The notes under the pieces: generated by a model
What the model was told of the DNA's origin: nothing
The model's input: the letters and a program-made list of their open reading frames with translations, nothing else
The model's database searches: none
In this document: positions 6,423 to 15,195 of the stretch, in pieces
How positions within the stretch are numbered: position 1 is the stretch's first letter
Layout of the letters: each line of letters begins with the position of its first letter
Made by a program: the position numbers and the translations under genes
Source of the DNA: an uncultured Lachnospiraceae bacterium
GTDB lineage: Bacteria; Bacillota; Clostridia; Lachnospirales; Lachnospiraceae
NCBI GenBank assembly: GCA_910580195.1
Contig: CAJTWA010000033.1
Span: 1-52,853, forward strand
Direction of reading: 5' to 3'
Length of the DNA stretch: 52,853 nucleotides

Positions 6423-7685
6423 ATGGCATTAGCAAAGAAGCCGGTAAACGGCATGAAAGATATTTTACCGGAAGAAATGCAAATCCGGGACTATGTAATG
6501 AACGTAATCAAGGAAACATACCGCAGCTTTGGGTTTACCCCCATTGAAACCCCCTGCATGGAAAATATTGCAAATTTAAGCAGCAAGCAGGGCGGGGAGA
6601 ACGAAAAACTGATTTTTAAAGTCTTAAAGCGCGGGGAAAAGCTGAACCTAGAAACGGCCCAGACGGAGCTGGACGTGGTAGATTTTGGGATGCGCTACGA
6701 TTTGACGGTGCCCTTGGCAAGGTTTTATTCCAACAACGCCAACAATCTGCCTTCCCCTTTCAAGGCTTTGCAGATGGGGAATGTCTGGCGGGCAGACCGT
6801 CCCCAGCGGGGCAGGTACCGCCAGTTTATGCAGTGCGACATCGACATCTTAGGGGAGCCCAGCAACCTTGCAGAAATTGAATTGATTCTTGCAACTACCA
6901 CCACCCTTGGCCGGCTAGGCTTCAAAAATTTCCAAATCCGTATCAATGAACGTCGGATTTTGAAAGCCATGGCGGCTTACAGCGGGTTTCCCGAGGATTC
7001 TTTTGATGCAGTCTTTATTATTTTAGACAAAATGGACAAAATCGGCCTTGCGGGCGTGGCTGCAGAACTGGAAAAAGGCGGGTTCCCAAAAGAATCCATT
7101 GAAAAATACCTAGAACTGTTCCGCAGCATGGAAGGGAAAGAAGATGTGGCGGCAGGGGTTTCCTATCTGGCGGGGCAGCTTGGGGAATTTCTGGAGGAAG
7201 AAGTAACGGCCAGCTTAAAGGAGATTGCAGCCTGCGTCAATGATACCAAGGAGGCAGAATTTGATTTAGTGTTTGACCCCACGCTGGTACGCGGCATGTC
7301 TTATTACACAGGGACGATTTTTGAAATTGCCATGCCGGAATTCGGCGGAAGCTGCGGCGGAGGCGGGCGTTACGATAAGATGATTGGGAAGTTCACGGGG
7401 AACGACGTCCCAGCCTGCGGGTTTTCCATTGGGTTTGAGCGGATTATCCTGCTGCTGTTAGAAAGCGGGTTCCAAGTACCGGGGCAGCCCGGGAAGCTTG
7501 CTTACCTGATAGAGAAAAACTACCCGGAGGAAAAGCTTGCACAAGTGGTTGCAGAAGCCCAGAAGGAGCGGAAAGCAGGGAAACAGGTGCTTGTTGCCCG
7601 CATGAATAAAAACAAAAAATTCCAGAAGGAAAAGCTGGCGGCAGAAGGATATGAAGAGATAAAGGAATTCTTTAACCGTGATTAA
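6423..7685 (+). CDS. hisS: Histidyl-tRNA synthetase
   Basis: A class II synthetase of about 420 residues that charges tRNA-His. Visible signatures: the N-terminal GMKDILPEEM, motif 1 region with TPIETPCMEN, motif 2 RADRPQRGRYRQFMQCDID, the histidine-specific loop LVRGMSYYTGTIFE, GGGGRYD and motif 3 GFSIGFERI; the C-terminal anticodon-binding domain follows (about residues 325-420). I chose the ATG at 6423 because AGGAGG lies 7 bases upstream and the product then begins like other HisRS. An in-frame upstream start at 6297 would add 42 foreign residues. It is followed by aspS, the usual neighbour. No T-box is seen upstream. Confidence 0.95.
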   Translation: MALAKKPVNGMKDILPEEMQIRDYVMNVIKETYRSFGFTPIETPCMENIANLSSKQGGENEKLIFKVLKRGEKLNLETAQTELDVVDFGMRYDLTVPLARFYSNNANNLPSPFKALQMGNVWRADRPQRGRYRQFMQCDIDILGEPSNLAEIELILATTTTLGRLGFKNFQIRINERRILKAMAAYSGFPEDSFDAVFIILDKMDKIGLAGVAAELEKGGFPKESIEKYLELFRSMEGKEDVAAGVSYLAGQLGEFLEEEVTASLKEIAACVNDTKEAEFDLVFDPTLVRGMSYYTGTIFEIAMPEFGGSCGGGGRYDKMIGKFTGNDVPACGFSIGFERIILLLLESGFQVPGQPGKLAYLIEKNYPEEKLAQVVAEAQKERKAGKQVLVARMNKNKKFQKEKLAAEGYEEIKEFFNRD

Positions 7686-7817
7686 AGTTTTGCCGGGAGA
7701 ATGATGTTACATTCCGGTGAACCGTGCTTAGGGTTTGCCGGGAGAATGATGTTACATTCCAGTGAACTGTGATTAAAGTTTTGCCGGGAGAATGATGTTA
7801 CATTCCAGCGGACCGTG
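7674..7817. repeat. Three tandem copies of a 45-46 bp unit starting in the hisS 3' end
   Basis: A 27-base core is identical at 7689-7715, 7734-7760 and 7780-7806. Each unit begins with a version of the last hisS codons (AACCGTGATTAA): at 7674 (the gene itself), 7720 and 7765, and a truncated start recurs at 7812. The rest of the gap to aspS (7818-8011) holds a weak TATAAT at 7932-7937 and no gene. Confidence 0.9.
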
Positions 7818-8011
7818 CAGGTGGGTTTTGGGGATGGGCAGCAATTTGGGGCTGCCTCAGGATTCCCTGAGTGCGGAACAGGATAAAATCCACTGCGGCA
7901 CAGGAAGCTGCCTTTGGAGTTTTTGCAAACAATATAATGAGAAAACCGCTACAGTACAATGGAAAGAATAAAAATTAAATAAATATTTAAATTTATGACA
8001 GGAGGGAAATC

Positions 8012-9805
8012 ATGGCAGAATCAATGAAGGGCCTGCACAGGACCCACAGATGTACAGAAGTTTCAAGCAGCAACATTGGCCAGCAAGTGACAGTCATGGG
8101 ATGGGTGCAGAAGCGCAGGAATTTAGGGAGTTTAATTTTCATAGATTTGCGGGATCGTTCCGGCCTGCTCCAGATTGTTTTTGACGAACCGAAGGTAGGC
8201 AGCGAAGGATTTGCCAAGGCGGAATCTTTGCGGAGCGAATATGTCATTGCAGTGGAGGGGATGGTAGAAAAACGTGCCGCCGCCGTCAATGAACATTTAA
8301 AGACAGGGGACATCGAGGTCATTGCATCCAGCATCCGTATTTTGTCTGAATCCGAAACGCCCCCATTCCCCATTGAGGAAAACTCCCAGACGAAGGAAGA
8401 CCTGCGCCTGCGGTATCGGTATCTGGACCTGCGCAGGCCGGATATCCAGCGGAATATGATGATGAAAAGCAAGGTTTCCATGCTGCTTCGGAATTTTATG
8501 GAGCGGGAAGGTTTTTTGGAGATTGAAACCCCTATGCTGACAAAGTCTACGCCGGAAGGGGCAAGGGACTATCTGGTGCCCAGCCGGGTGCATCCGGGGA
8601 CATTTTACGCATTGCCCCAGTCCCCCCAGCTGTTTAAGCAGCTTTTGATGTGTTCCGGGTACGACCGTTATTTCCAGATTGCAAGGTGTTTCCGGGATGA
8701 GGACCTGCGGGCAGACCGCCAGCCGGAATTTACCCAAGCGGACATGGAGATGGCATTTGTAGATGTGGAAGACGTGCTGGAAGTCAATGAGCGGCTGCTG
8801 CAGTATGTATTCAAAGAGGCAATCGACGTGGACGTGCCCCTGCCCATCCCCCGGATGACTTGGCAGGAGGCTATGGACCGGTATGGTTCCGATAAGCCGG
8901 ATACCCGTTTTGGCATGGAACTTACAGACGTGTCAGGGATTGTGGAAGGCTGCGGCTTCGGCGTATTTACAGGGGCCTTGGAACAAGGGGGCTCTGTCCG
9001 CGGCCTGAACGCAAAAGGCCAAGGGGGGATGCCCCGGAAAAAGATTGACAAGCTGGTGGAGTTTGCCAAGGGCTGCGGCGCCAAAGGGCTGGCATATCTG
9101 GCAGTCAACGGGGACGGGACGTACAAATCCTCGTTTGCAAAATTCATGGAAGAAGGCACCCTGAAGGCTTTGGTGGAAAAAATGGAAGGCCAGCCCGGGG
9201 ACCTTTTGCTCTTTGCCGCAGATAAAAATAAAATTGTCTGGAACGTGCTGGGGGCAATCCGCTTGGAGTTGGGGAAAGAACTTGGCCTGATTGACAAAAA
9301 TAAATACAATTTCCTCTGGGTGACGGAATTCCCATTGCTGGAGTGGTCTGAGGAGGAAAACCGGTTTATGGCAGCCCACCACCCATTTACCATGCCTATG
9401 GAAGAGGACTGGCACCTGATTGATTCCGACCCGGGCGCGGTGCGGGCAAAAGCCTACGACATTGTCTTAAATGGCACGGAGCTGGGCGGCGGTTCCGTCC
9501 GTATCCATCAGGACGACATCCAAGAAAAAATGCTGGAAGTGCTGGGCTTCACCAAGGAACGGGCTTACGAGCAGTTTGGTTTCCTGCTGAACGCATTTAA
9601 ATACGGCGTACCGCCCCACGCAGGCCTTGCCTATGGGCTGGACCGGATGATTATGCTGATGGTGCAGTGCGATTCCCTCCGGGATGTCATCGCCTTCCCC
9701 AAAGTTAAGGACGCCTCCTGCCTGATGACAGAAGCGCCGGGCGCAGTGGAAGAAAAGCAGATGGAAGAATTGGCGCTTACTATCCAGCCGCAGGAAGAAA
9801 ATTGA
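8012..9805 (+). CDS. aspS: Aspartyl-tRNA synthetase
   Basis: A 597-residue bacterial-type class II synthetase. N-terminal OB-fold anticodon domain (TVMGWVQKRRNLGSLIFIDL), motif 1 around FLEIETPMLTKSTPEGARDY, motif 2 FRDEDLRADRQPEFTQ, the bacterial GAD insertion domain (about residues 290-420) and motif 3 GLAYGLDRMIMLM. AGGAGGG lies 6 bases before the ATG. It follows hisS, the standard order in clostridia, and is probably co-expressed with it although a weak promoter may lie in the 326-base gap. It could be non-discriminating (charging tRNA-Asn too), but sequence reading cannot settle this. Confidence 0.96.
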   Translation: MAESMKGLHRTHRCTEVSSSNIGQQVTVMGWVQKRRNLGSLIFIDLRDRSGLLQIVFDEPKVGSEGFAKAESLRSEYVIAVEGMVEKRAAAVNEHLKTGDIEVIASSIRILSESETPPFPIEENSQTKEDLRLRYRYLDLRRPDIQRNMMMKSKVSMLLRNFMEREGFLEIETPMLTKSTPEGARDYLVPSRVHPGTFYALPQSPQLFKQLLMCSGYDRYFQIARCFRDEDLRADRQPEFTQADMEMAFVDVEDVLEVNERLLQYVFKEAIDVDVPLPIPRMTWQEAMDRYGSDKPDTRFGMELTDVSGIVEGCGFGVFTGALEQGGSVRGLNAKGQGGMPRKKIDKLVEFAKGCGAKGLAYLAVNGDGTYKSSFAKFMEEGTLKALVEKMEGQPGDLLLFAADKNKIVWNVLGAIRLELGKELGLIDKNKYNFLWVTEFPLLEWSEEENRFMAAHHPFTMPMEEDWHLIDSDPGAVRAKAYDIVLNGTELGGGSVRIHQDDIQEKMLEVLGFTKERAYEQFGFLLNAFKYGVPPHAGLAYGLDRMIMLMVQCDSLRDVIAFPKVKDASCLMTEAPGAVEEKQMEELALTIQPQEEN

Positions 9806-9832
9806 TAAAAGAAGGTTTAATAATTAGGGCGA

Positions 9833-9887
9833 GGCCGCATTTGTCTGGTATAAGTAGGAAGGGGAATCCCTCCAGCCAAGTGCGGCC
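9833..9887 (+). terminator. Stem-loop after aspS
   Basis: GGCCGCA 9833-9839 pairs with TGCGGCC 9881-9887, and the pairing continues inward with two mismatches to TCTGG/CCAGC. A T-rich but interrupted stretch follows. It probably ends or stabilises the hisS-aspS transcript. Confidence 0.5.
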
Positions 9888-9923
9888 GTGCTTCATTTCC
9901 AATGGAAAAGGATGTGGGACAAC

Positions 9924-11195
9924 ATGGAGCTGACATTGAAAAATATAGGGAAAGTCCGCACTGCTTCCATCGCATTGGATGGGATTACGGTCATTGCCGG
10001 GGAAAATAATACTGGAAAAAGCACAGTTGGGAGGGCGCTTTTCTCCATTTTTAACAGTTTTTCCAATCTTGATAAGAAAATCCGTGCACAGCGTCTGGAA
10101 AGCATAAGCAATGTGTTTGATTTGGTATACCGTAATGCAGCGGATGATCCGGTTTTCCGCAGGAATGATGTAAGGGAGGCATCCGAGGAAATTTTGGGGC
10201 ATGTGGAAACTTTTCAAAGCGATATAGAAAAGATTCAGGAAAGGCTCATCCAGTATGCATTTGCAAAGGAAGAAAATTTTCAGGAAGGGACGTAGAGGAT
10301 GGCTGTTGAGGAATATGCGTTGCGTATGCAGGAATTGCTGAACATCCCAGAAGAAGAGATTGTAAAATCTATATTGGAGAAAAAGATATCTGCCGAATTC
10401 CGCAGCCAAGTAAATAATATTTTTACAGAAGAAACCGGGGAAATCCGGCTGCAGGTGAAAGGCAAACATGTTGCGGTAGAGCTGAAAGAAAACCATGTTT
10501 CCCAAGCCAAGGGAAATATCACCCTTTCCACAGAAGCGATTTATTTGGACGACCCATTCGTCTTAGACGGGTCCCAGCGGATGTATTCCAGATACCATCC
10601 CAGTTCCATGCCGCACCGTATGCATTTGCGGTCGAAGCTATTCCATAGTGAGCAGGAACCAAATGTTTTGGAAGAGATTGTTGTAAACCAGAAGGTAGCA
10701 TGTATTTTGGAAAAAATTGCAGTTGCCTGTGACGGGGAGGTAATCCAAAACAGGCGTAGGGAAGCAGCCTACCGCAGAAAAAACAGCGAGAAAACCTTGG
10801 ACATGAAAAACCTCTCCGCAGGCCTGAAAACTTTTGTAATATTAAAGGAACTTTTAACAAATGGGACACTTGCTTATAATGGTACGGTTATTTTAGATGA
10901 GCCGGAAATCCATCTGCACCCGGCTTGGCAGCTCCTGTTTGCTGAAATCATTGTGCTAATCCAAAAGGAATTCCAGATGCATATTTTGCTAAATACCCAC
11001 AGCCCCTATTTCCTGCGGGCAATCCAAGTATATTCTGCAAAACATGGGATAGCAGACAGGTGCAGGTATTACCTTTCGGAGCTTGCGGACGGACAGGCAG
11101 ACATTTCGGATGTTACAGGAACGATAGACAGGATTTACCGCAAATTATCCCGCCCATTACAGGAACTGGAAGACATGAGGTGGCAGGATGGTTAA
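9924..11195 (+). pseudogene. AAA family ATPase (OLD/AAA_15-like), interrupted by an in-frame TAG
   Basis: One reading frame of about 424 codons is broken only by TAG at 10293-10295. Before it: Walker A GENNTGKST in ITVIAGENNTGKSTVGRALF. After it: signature-like NLSAGLKTF, Walker B TVILDEPEIHLHPAW and the switch region LLNTHSPYFLRAI. This is the ABC-like AAA ATPase fold of OLD nucleases and many phage-defence ATPases, normally a single chain. An ATG at 10299 with GGAAGGG upstream could restart translation and give two polypeptides, but Walker A and B would then be on different chains. The 3' end is duplicated downstream, and the next gene begins in the duplicate. Confidence 0.75.
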
Positions 11196-11253
11196 ATTAC
11201 CCGTAAATTAACCTGTCCATTGCAGGACGGGAAAGCATGAGGTGGTAAAATGG
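11138..11253. repeat. Tandem duplication of the ATPase gene 3' end
   Basis: The last 54 coding bases of the ATPase (11138-11191) recur with about a dozen differences at 11201-11253 (period 63). The copy has lost the frame but supplies the ATG of the following gene at 11250. Confidence 0.8.
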
Positions 11254-11890
11254 ATGGATTACCGATACATGGGATATTGCAAAAAACAGAAGAATTTTCA
11301 AAACATATGTCTACACTGAAAGATACGTCTGCGGACATGCGGGATGGGAAAAATGTGGCATATATGACAGAATCTGCATGGCAGCAGTGAACTTTGACAA
11401 AGTGAAGGAAAGCTATGTGGAAAATTTAGGGTTATGCGAAGTGCCGAAATCCAATGATGCATTGATGGAGGATGGAAAGGGGCATTTGGTTTTTGTGGAA
11501 TTTAAAAATGGCTATATGGACAGGCAGAAACAATTTGCTGTGCGCAAGAAAATCTATGACAGCGTCCTGATTTTTTCCGATATTACTTCGCAGGGAATCA
11601 GCAGCATACGGAAAATTACAGATTACATTTTAGTGTACAATGAATCTGCCAATGCGGGAAACCCAGAGCGGAAGAAAAATAAAAAAGACTATGTGCAGCC
11701 CTCTGTTTCTTTTGACAGCTTCGCAAAAAAGATAAGCAGCTTTGCAAAAGAGGAGTATGTCTGCTTTGGGGTAAAGATTTTTGAAAATTACTGTTTCCGA
11801 AGCGTCCATACTTATACGGAACAGGAATTTGCCCTGTATTTGTCGTCATTACCCAATAAAAGCAGTACCTTTGCACCAGAAATTTCCTGA
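11250..11890 (+). pseudogene. Nuclease-like partner of the ATPase, frameshifted
   Basis: An ATG at 11250 opens a frame (MDGLPIHGILQKTEEFSKHM... up to VAYMTESAWQQ, stop near 11388). A second frame, open from 11378 to 11890, continues with AVNFDKVKESYVENL and reads as the rest of one protein. A one- or two-base indel near 11375-11390 explains the break. The continuing part has SNDALMED...LVFVEFKNG, which looks like the D...ExK core of the PD-(D/E)xK nuclease fold, followed by QFAVRKKIYDSVLIF. The product is not recognised. Position directly behind an OLD-like ATPase suggests a two-gene defence module (inference). Confidence 0.5.
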
Positions 11891-12020
11891 CGCAACCAAA
11901 AGTTTACATGGAAATCTTCAAATGCAACACCAAATAGGCAGACTTTACACGCAGGATACGGTAAAATAATTTCACCGGAAGCGCAGAAGGAACAAGAAAT
12001 AACAGAAAGGTGAAAGGAAA

Positions 12021-12908
12021 ATGAACGTATTCGGAGAGAACCTGCAATTTTACAGAAAACAAAAAAGCATGACCCAAGAACAGCTTGCCGAGCAGCTGGA
12101 GGTATCCCGGCAGACCGTTTCCAAATGGGAGGCCGGCGCCTCCTACCCAGAGATGGAGAAAATCCTCCAGCTTTGCAGTGTATTTTCCTGCGACATGGAT
12201 ACCTTGCTCCGCAAGGACGCAGCCGCATTGGAAACGGCAGACAGCCAAGGTTATGCCCAGCATATGGAAAAGCGCAGGAGGGGCATTGCCTTTGGCGTCG
12301 CCTTCCTCATGCTTGGCGCGGCCGCAACCCAAATCTTGGAAGGTTTCCAAAAGCCGGAACAGATTTCCAACATGGTATTCCTGTCCATGGCGGTTGTGTC
12401 TGTGCTGGCGTTTGTGGTGCTGGGGCTTGAACACAGCGTTTACCAGAAAAACCACCCGTTTATCCCAGATTTTTACACAGATAAGGAAAAGGCAGAATTT
12501 GAAGAAAAATTTCCCCGCCGCATAGCGGCCGGCATTGGGCTGATACTGATAGGGCTGCTCATTGGGATGAATGGGGAGGACCTGCCCTTGCGGGAGGGGA
12601 TGCAGGAAGAGTTTTACTATGGCGTGTTCCTGCTGTTGGCTGCCATCGGCGTCAGCATCATCGTCTATATGGGCCTTGGGAAAGAAAAATACGAAATTGA
12701 CGCCTATAATAAGGAAAGCAGCCCAAGCAAAAGGGAGGTAAATAAGGCGGTCAGCGTTTGGTGCGGCTGCATCATGCTTCTGGCAACCATCCTGTTTTTG
12801 GTGGCAGGCCTTGTCTTTGAGCTCTGGCGGATTTGCTGGGTGGTTTACCCGGTAGGCGGGCTGCTCTGCGGGATAGCAGCCTTGGTATTGAACGCAAAAA
12901 AAGGGTGA
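12021..12908 (+). CDS. XRE-family regulator with C-terminal membrane domain
   Basis: A 295-residue protein. Residues 1-65 are a Cro/C1 HTH (LQFYRKQKSMTQEQLAEQLE then VSRQTVSKWEAGASYPEMEK). The rest has about six hydrophobic segments (GIAFGVAFLMLGAAATQIL, FLSMAVVSVLAFVVLGL, IGLILIGLLIGM, FLLLAAIGVSIIVYMGL, MLLATILFLVAGLVF, YPVGGLLCGIAALVL). Membrane-anchored XRE proteins are common in clostridia and often respond to envelope stress, but its target is unknown. GAAAGGTGAAAGGA precedes the ATG. Its 3' end is tandemly duplicated after the stop. Confidence 0.9.
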   Translation: MNVFGENLQFYRKQKSMTQEQLAEQLEVSRQTVSKWEAGASYPEMEKILQLCSVFSCDMDTLLRKDAAALETADSQGYAQHMEKRRRGIAFGVAFLMLGAAATQILEGFQKPEQISNMVFLSMAVVSVLAFVVLGLEHSVYQKNHPFIPDFYTDKEKAEFEEKFPRRIAAGIGLILIGLLIGMNGEDLPLREGMQEEFYYGVFLLLAAIGVSIIVYMGLGKEKYEIDAYNKESSPSKREVNKAVSVWCGCIMLLATILFLVAGLVFELWRICWVVYPVGGLLCGIAALVLNAKKG

Positions 12909-12983
12909 TTTGCTGGGGGGTTTCCCTTAAACGGAATTGCCCTGCAGAATGGCAGCCTTGGTGATGAGCGCAAAAAGGATAAT
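12830..12983. repeat. Tandem duplication of the XRE gene 3' end
   Basis: The last ~77 bases of the gene (from 12830) recur directly after the stop (from 12907). Both begin GATTTGCTGGG and share GCAGCCTTGGT near the end; overall identity is roughly 70 percent. The copy starts in the stop codon region and is not translated in the gene's frame. Confidence 0.75.
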
Positions 12984-13074
12984 TTTCTCTTTGTGGTTTT
13001 TGTTCCCTGCAGCTTAATGCGGGAGGGCTAGGCAACGCAATTTGTAGCTTGGAGCAAATTTTTCTAAGGCAGAT

Positions 13075-13128
13075 TTCCCCTCATTTTTCCCATAAGGCAA
13101 GGATGGCTTCAGGGAAAAGTGAGGGGAA
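13075..13128. terminator. 17-bp stem-loop between the convergent XRE and HAD genes
   Basis: Arms 13075-13091 and 13112-13128 pair over 17 positions with one G-U pair. It lies in the 381-bp gap between two genes that converge, where a bidirectional terminator is expected, although neither side has a strong T-run. Nothing else is seen in the gap apart from the duplicated XRE end. Confidence 0.5.
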
Positions 13129-13289
13129 TAAAATAATACTTATAATCATTAATAGAGTTTCCGCAGCAGAACAGATAAAAGTTATGGGACAAAGGCTTTT
13201 CAGGGATGGGAAACTCGAAAATGCATAACTTCCTATAGTACTTATGCAAAGCACATAAGAATTATGGCTGCCTGAAATACTTTGGATAG

Positions 13290-14066
13290 TCAGATGCCAA
13301 ATGCATTGAGGTATTCCGCAATCCCATCCTCATCATTGCTCCCAATGACGAAATCCGCCTGTTCCTTCACTTCTGGGATTGCATTTCCCATAGCAATGCC
13401 TGTCCCGCACAGCTTAAGCATCCCAATATCTGCAAAATCATCTCCAAAAGCGGTAATTTCTTCCGTGCTTATTCCGCATACCGCACACAATTCCAGAATC
13501 GCCTGCTCTTTTGTTGCCGTCTTTTTGGTAAATTTATACCAATATCCATCCGAAAAGCGGATGCAGTCGCACCAGCCCAACAACTCCTTAAGCTGCATTG
13601 CCTGCCTGTCCTCAAATATTTCCACGCAAATTTTTAAGGAACTTTCCGAAAAGCCCTTAAAATCCGTATAAATGCTCGTCCCCCAGCTATGGTCCTGCTG
13701 CTTTGGGTCAATTTTGTAATTCCAATAATGGGAATCTATGGTATCCACCGTTATCTCACAGCCCGCACCGCATACTTCTCTGGCATGTACAATCACCTGC
13801 CTTGTTTCCTCTTTGGAAAACTCGGCCTTATAGATATATTCCCCCTTGTACCTTACCAAAGCCCCGCCGCTTGCAATCAATACATCCGGCTGGATTTCTT
13901 CTATAAAAGAGAGGACATTCTGTTCCCCTCTGGAGGTAGACACCCCGATTAAAATGCCGTCCTCCCGGCAGTTTTGCAATGCTTGCAGCGTTCCCGCGGA
14001 AATCGTCTTGTCGCTGCGGAGCAATGTCCCATCTAAATCAAACAAGAGCAGTTTACAATTTTTCAT
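13290..14066 (-). CDS. HAD-superfamily (Cof-type) phosphatase
   Basis: A 258-residue hydrolase of the Cof/HAD-IIB type, which dephosphorylates sugar phosphates, flavin or phosphorylated cofactors. Motif I is LLFDLDGTLLRSD, motif II is VSTSRG, motif III the lysine region before motif IV, and motif IV is ITAFGDDFADIGML, with IGMGNA-type ending (GTGIAMGNAIPEVKEQADFV). The large cap domain sits between residues about 85 and 185, as in the family. Substrate cannot be told. AGGTATCAG lies before the ATG. It stands alone on the minus strand. Confidence 0.9.
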   Translation of the reverse strand: MKNCKLLLFDLDGTLLRSDKTISAGTLQALQNCREDGILIGVSTSRGEQNVLSFIEEIQPDVLIASGGALVRYKGEYIYKAEFSKEETRQVIVHAREVCGAGCEITVDTIDSHYWNYKIDPKQQDHSWGTSIYTDFKGFSESSLKICVEIFEDRQAMQLKELLGWCDCIRFSDGYWYKFTKKTATKEQAILELCAVCGISTEEITAFGDDFADIGMLKLCGTGIAMGNAIPEVKEQADFVIGSNDEDGIAEYLNAFGI

Positions 14067-14284
14067 CTGATACCTCCAAAATTTATGTGCAGGAGCATAT
14101 GTATCCTTTCATGTGTTCCATATCTTGCTGCTTGCACCGGGGATGTTCATTCCTTCAAGTGTTTGATAACCCGCTGCTTGCAGCGTTCTGGGAGGAACCG
14201 TCAGAAAGGGATACCACGGTTGCTTTTAGCGGGGCGGTTCATTTGGCTAAGCAGTTTTTGGTTCATACATCTCTGAATGAGGGA

Positions 14285-14786
14285 TTATGCTAGCTGCATA
14301 ATTTCCGTTTCAAGCTCTTTTAATTCATCCATTGATAATGAGGGAACGTAAAGGGCAATTTCAGCAAGCGGCAGCTTTCCCATTTTTATCATTCTTTCTG
14401 CTGTTTCCCTCGCTTCGTCGTGCCGTTCACTTTTAATGAAGGATTTCATTATCTGTTCTTCATTGAATAAGCTCATCATAATTGTTACGACCTCCTTTTC
14501 CCTTTCAAGCAAATATTTTCTTAATATATTTTTATCTTTACATATGCGGATAATTTCTGCATTTGTTGTTGGCAATAAAGCCTAAGTCATTATATAAGTT
14601 GTCAGTCAGTACATTTTCTATTGTGATGTCAGTAAGTGAGTCCTCAGTTGCTGTATGATCTTCTGGGTGGAGGGTTTTATACAGCATTAATAGATAACTC
14701 TTATTTTGGAAAAGGTCGAGGAATACGCTGTTTTTTGCGGTACGTTTTGCCATGGGTTCCTGTGCTTGCTTTACATTGTCCAGCAC
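14285..14786 (-). pseudogene. Rpn/YhgA-like nuclease gene with internal deletion
   Basis: Two minus-strand frames together give the two ends of one Rpn-family protein. 14538-14786 encodes the N-terminus (KNSVFLDLFQNKSYLLMLYK then ENVLTDNLYNDLGF). 14285-14575 encodes the C-terminus (NAEIIRICKDKNILRKYLLE, then EEQIMKSFIKSERHDEARE and SLSMDELKELETEI). The middle, which holds most of the PD-(D/E)xK nuclease core, is missing and the frame changes at the joint near 14565. Rpn proteins are normally about 300 residues. They are recombination-promoting nucleases found in many copies in gut Firmicutes. Confidence 0.75.
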
Positions 14787-15016
14787 CTTATCACCTCAAT
14801 TCTATAAATCTATATCAGAAAATTCCACAAAGATTACTCTACTGCTATATTTCAATTATACAAAAAAATACCTATGTTTACAACAACCTTCAAGTTAAAT
14901 TTCTTTCCTGAATAAAGAATATTCTGCGTGAAAGCTTTTTGGCTGCGTTTCCCCAATGTGGATCTGTTGCATTGCTTCTGTAAAAAGCAGCAGGGAAAAT
15001 ACGTTCCCACGCCGAG

Positions 15017-15130
15017 TTGTACATATACAAATAAACCTATTTAAAAACAAATATTGAAATGTGCACAAAAAGTTGTACCTAATTTTGTAACATATCCCAT
15101 CTTGATTTCTCATAACTTGTACAGTACAAT
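15017..15130 (+). promoter_or_regulatory. Promoter and TTGTAC operators of the sugar importer operon
   Basis: TTGTACAGTACAA (15117-15129) is a perfect palindrome lying over the -10 element TACAAT (15125-15130), whose -35 TTGATT (15102-15107) is 17 bases upstream. A second site TTGTACATATACAA is at 15017-15030 and a half-site GTTGTAC at 15073. The motif resembles the TTGTACGTACAA operator known for the GntR/LacI-type AraR regulator. The AraR-like gene at 19366 is the natural candidate repressor. The rest of 14787-15195 is AT-rich with no gene. Confidence 0.7.
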
Positions 15131-15195
15131 AAAGTTACCAAATAAAGATGTTCCACTCAAAAGAGAAAACATCAAAAAACAAGGAGGTAGAAAGG

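Noticed and set aside
7674..7817. Regular repeats that could be read as a CRISPR array
   Set aside because: The spacing between cores is only 18-19 bases and itself repeated, the units include gene sequence, and no cas genes are present. The same holds for the repeats at 33498 and 49115.
5900..8011. T-box riboswitch upstream of hisS or aspS
   Set aside because: T-boxes are common before synthetase genes in clostridia, but no TGGNACCGCG-type antiterminator motif or specifier stem is visible in either leader.
8297..9415. Long minus-strand ORFs opposite aspS (up to 241 residues)
   Set aside because: They mirror the GC-biased codons of aspS, lack ribosome sites and show no domain.
9780..10505. 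241-residue minus-strand ORF across the aspS-ATPase junction
   Set aside because: It is antisense to the ATPase reading frame, which has clear Walker motifs.
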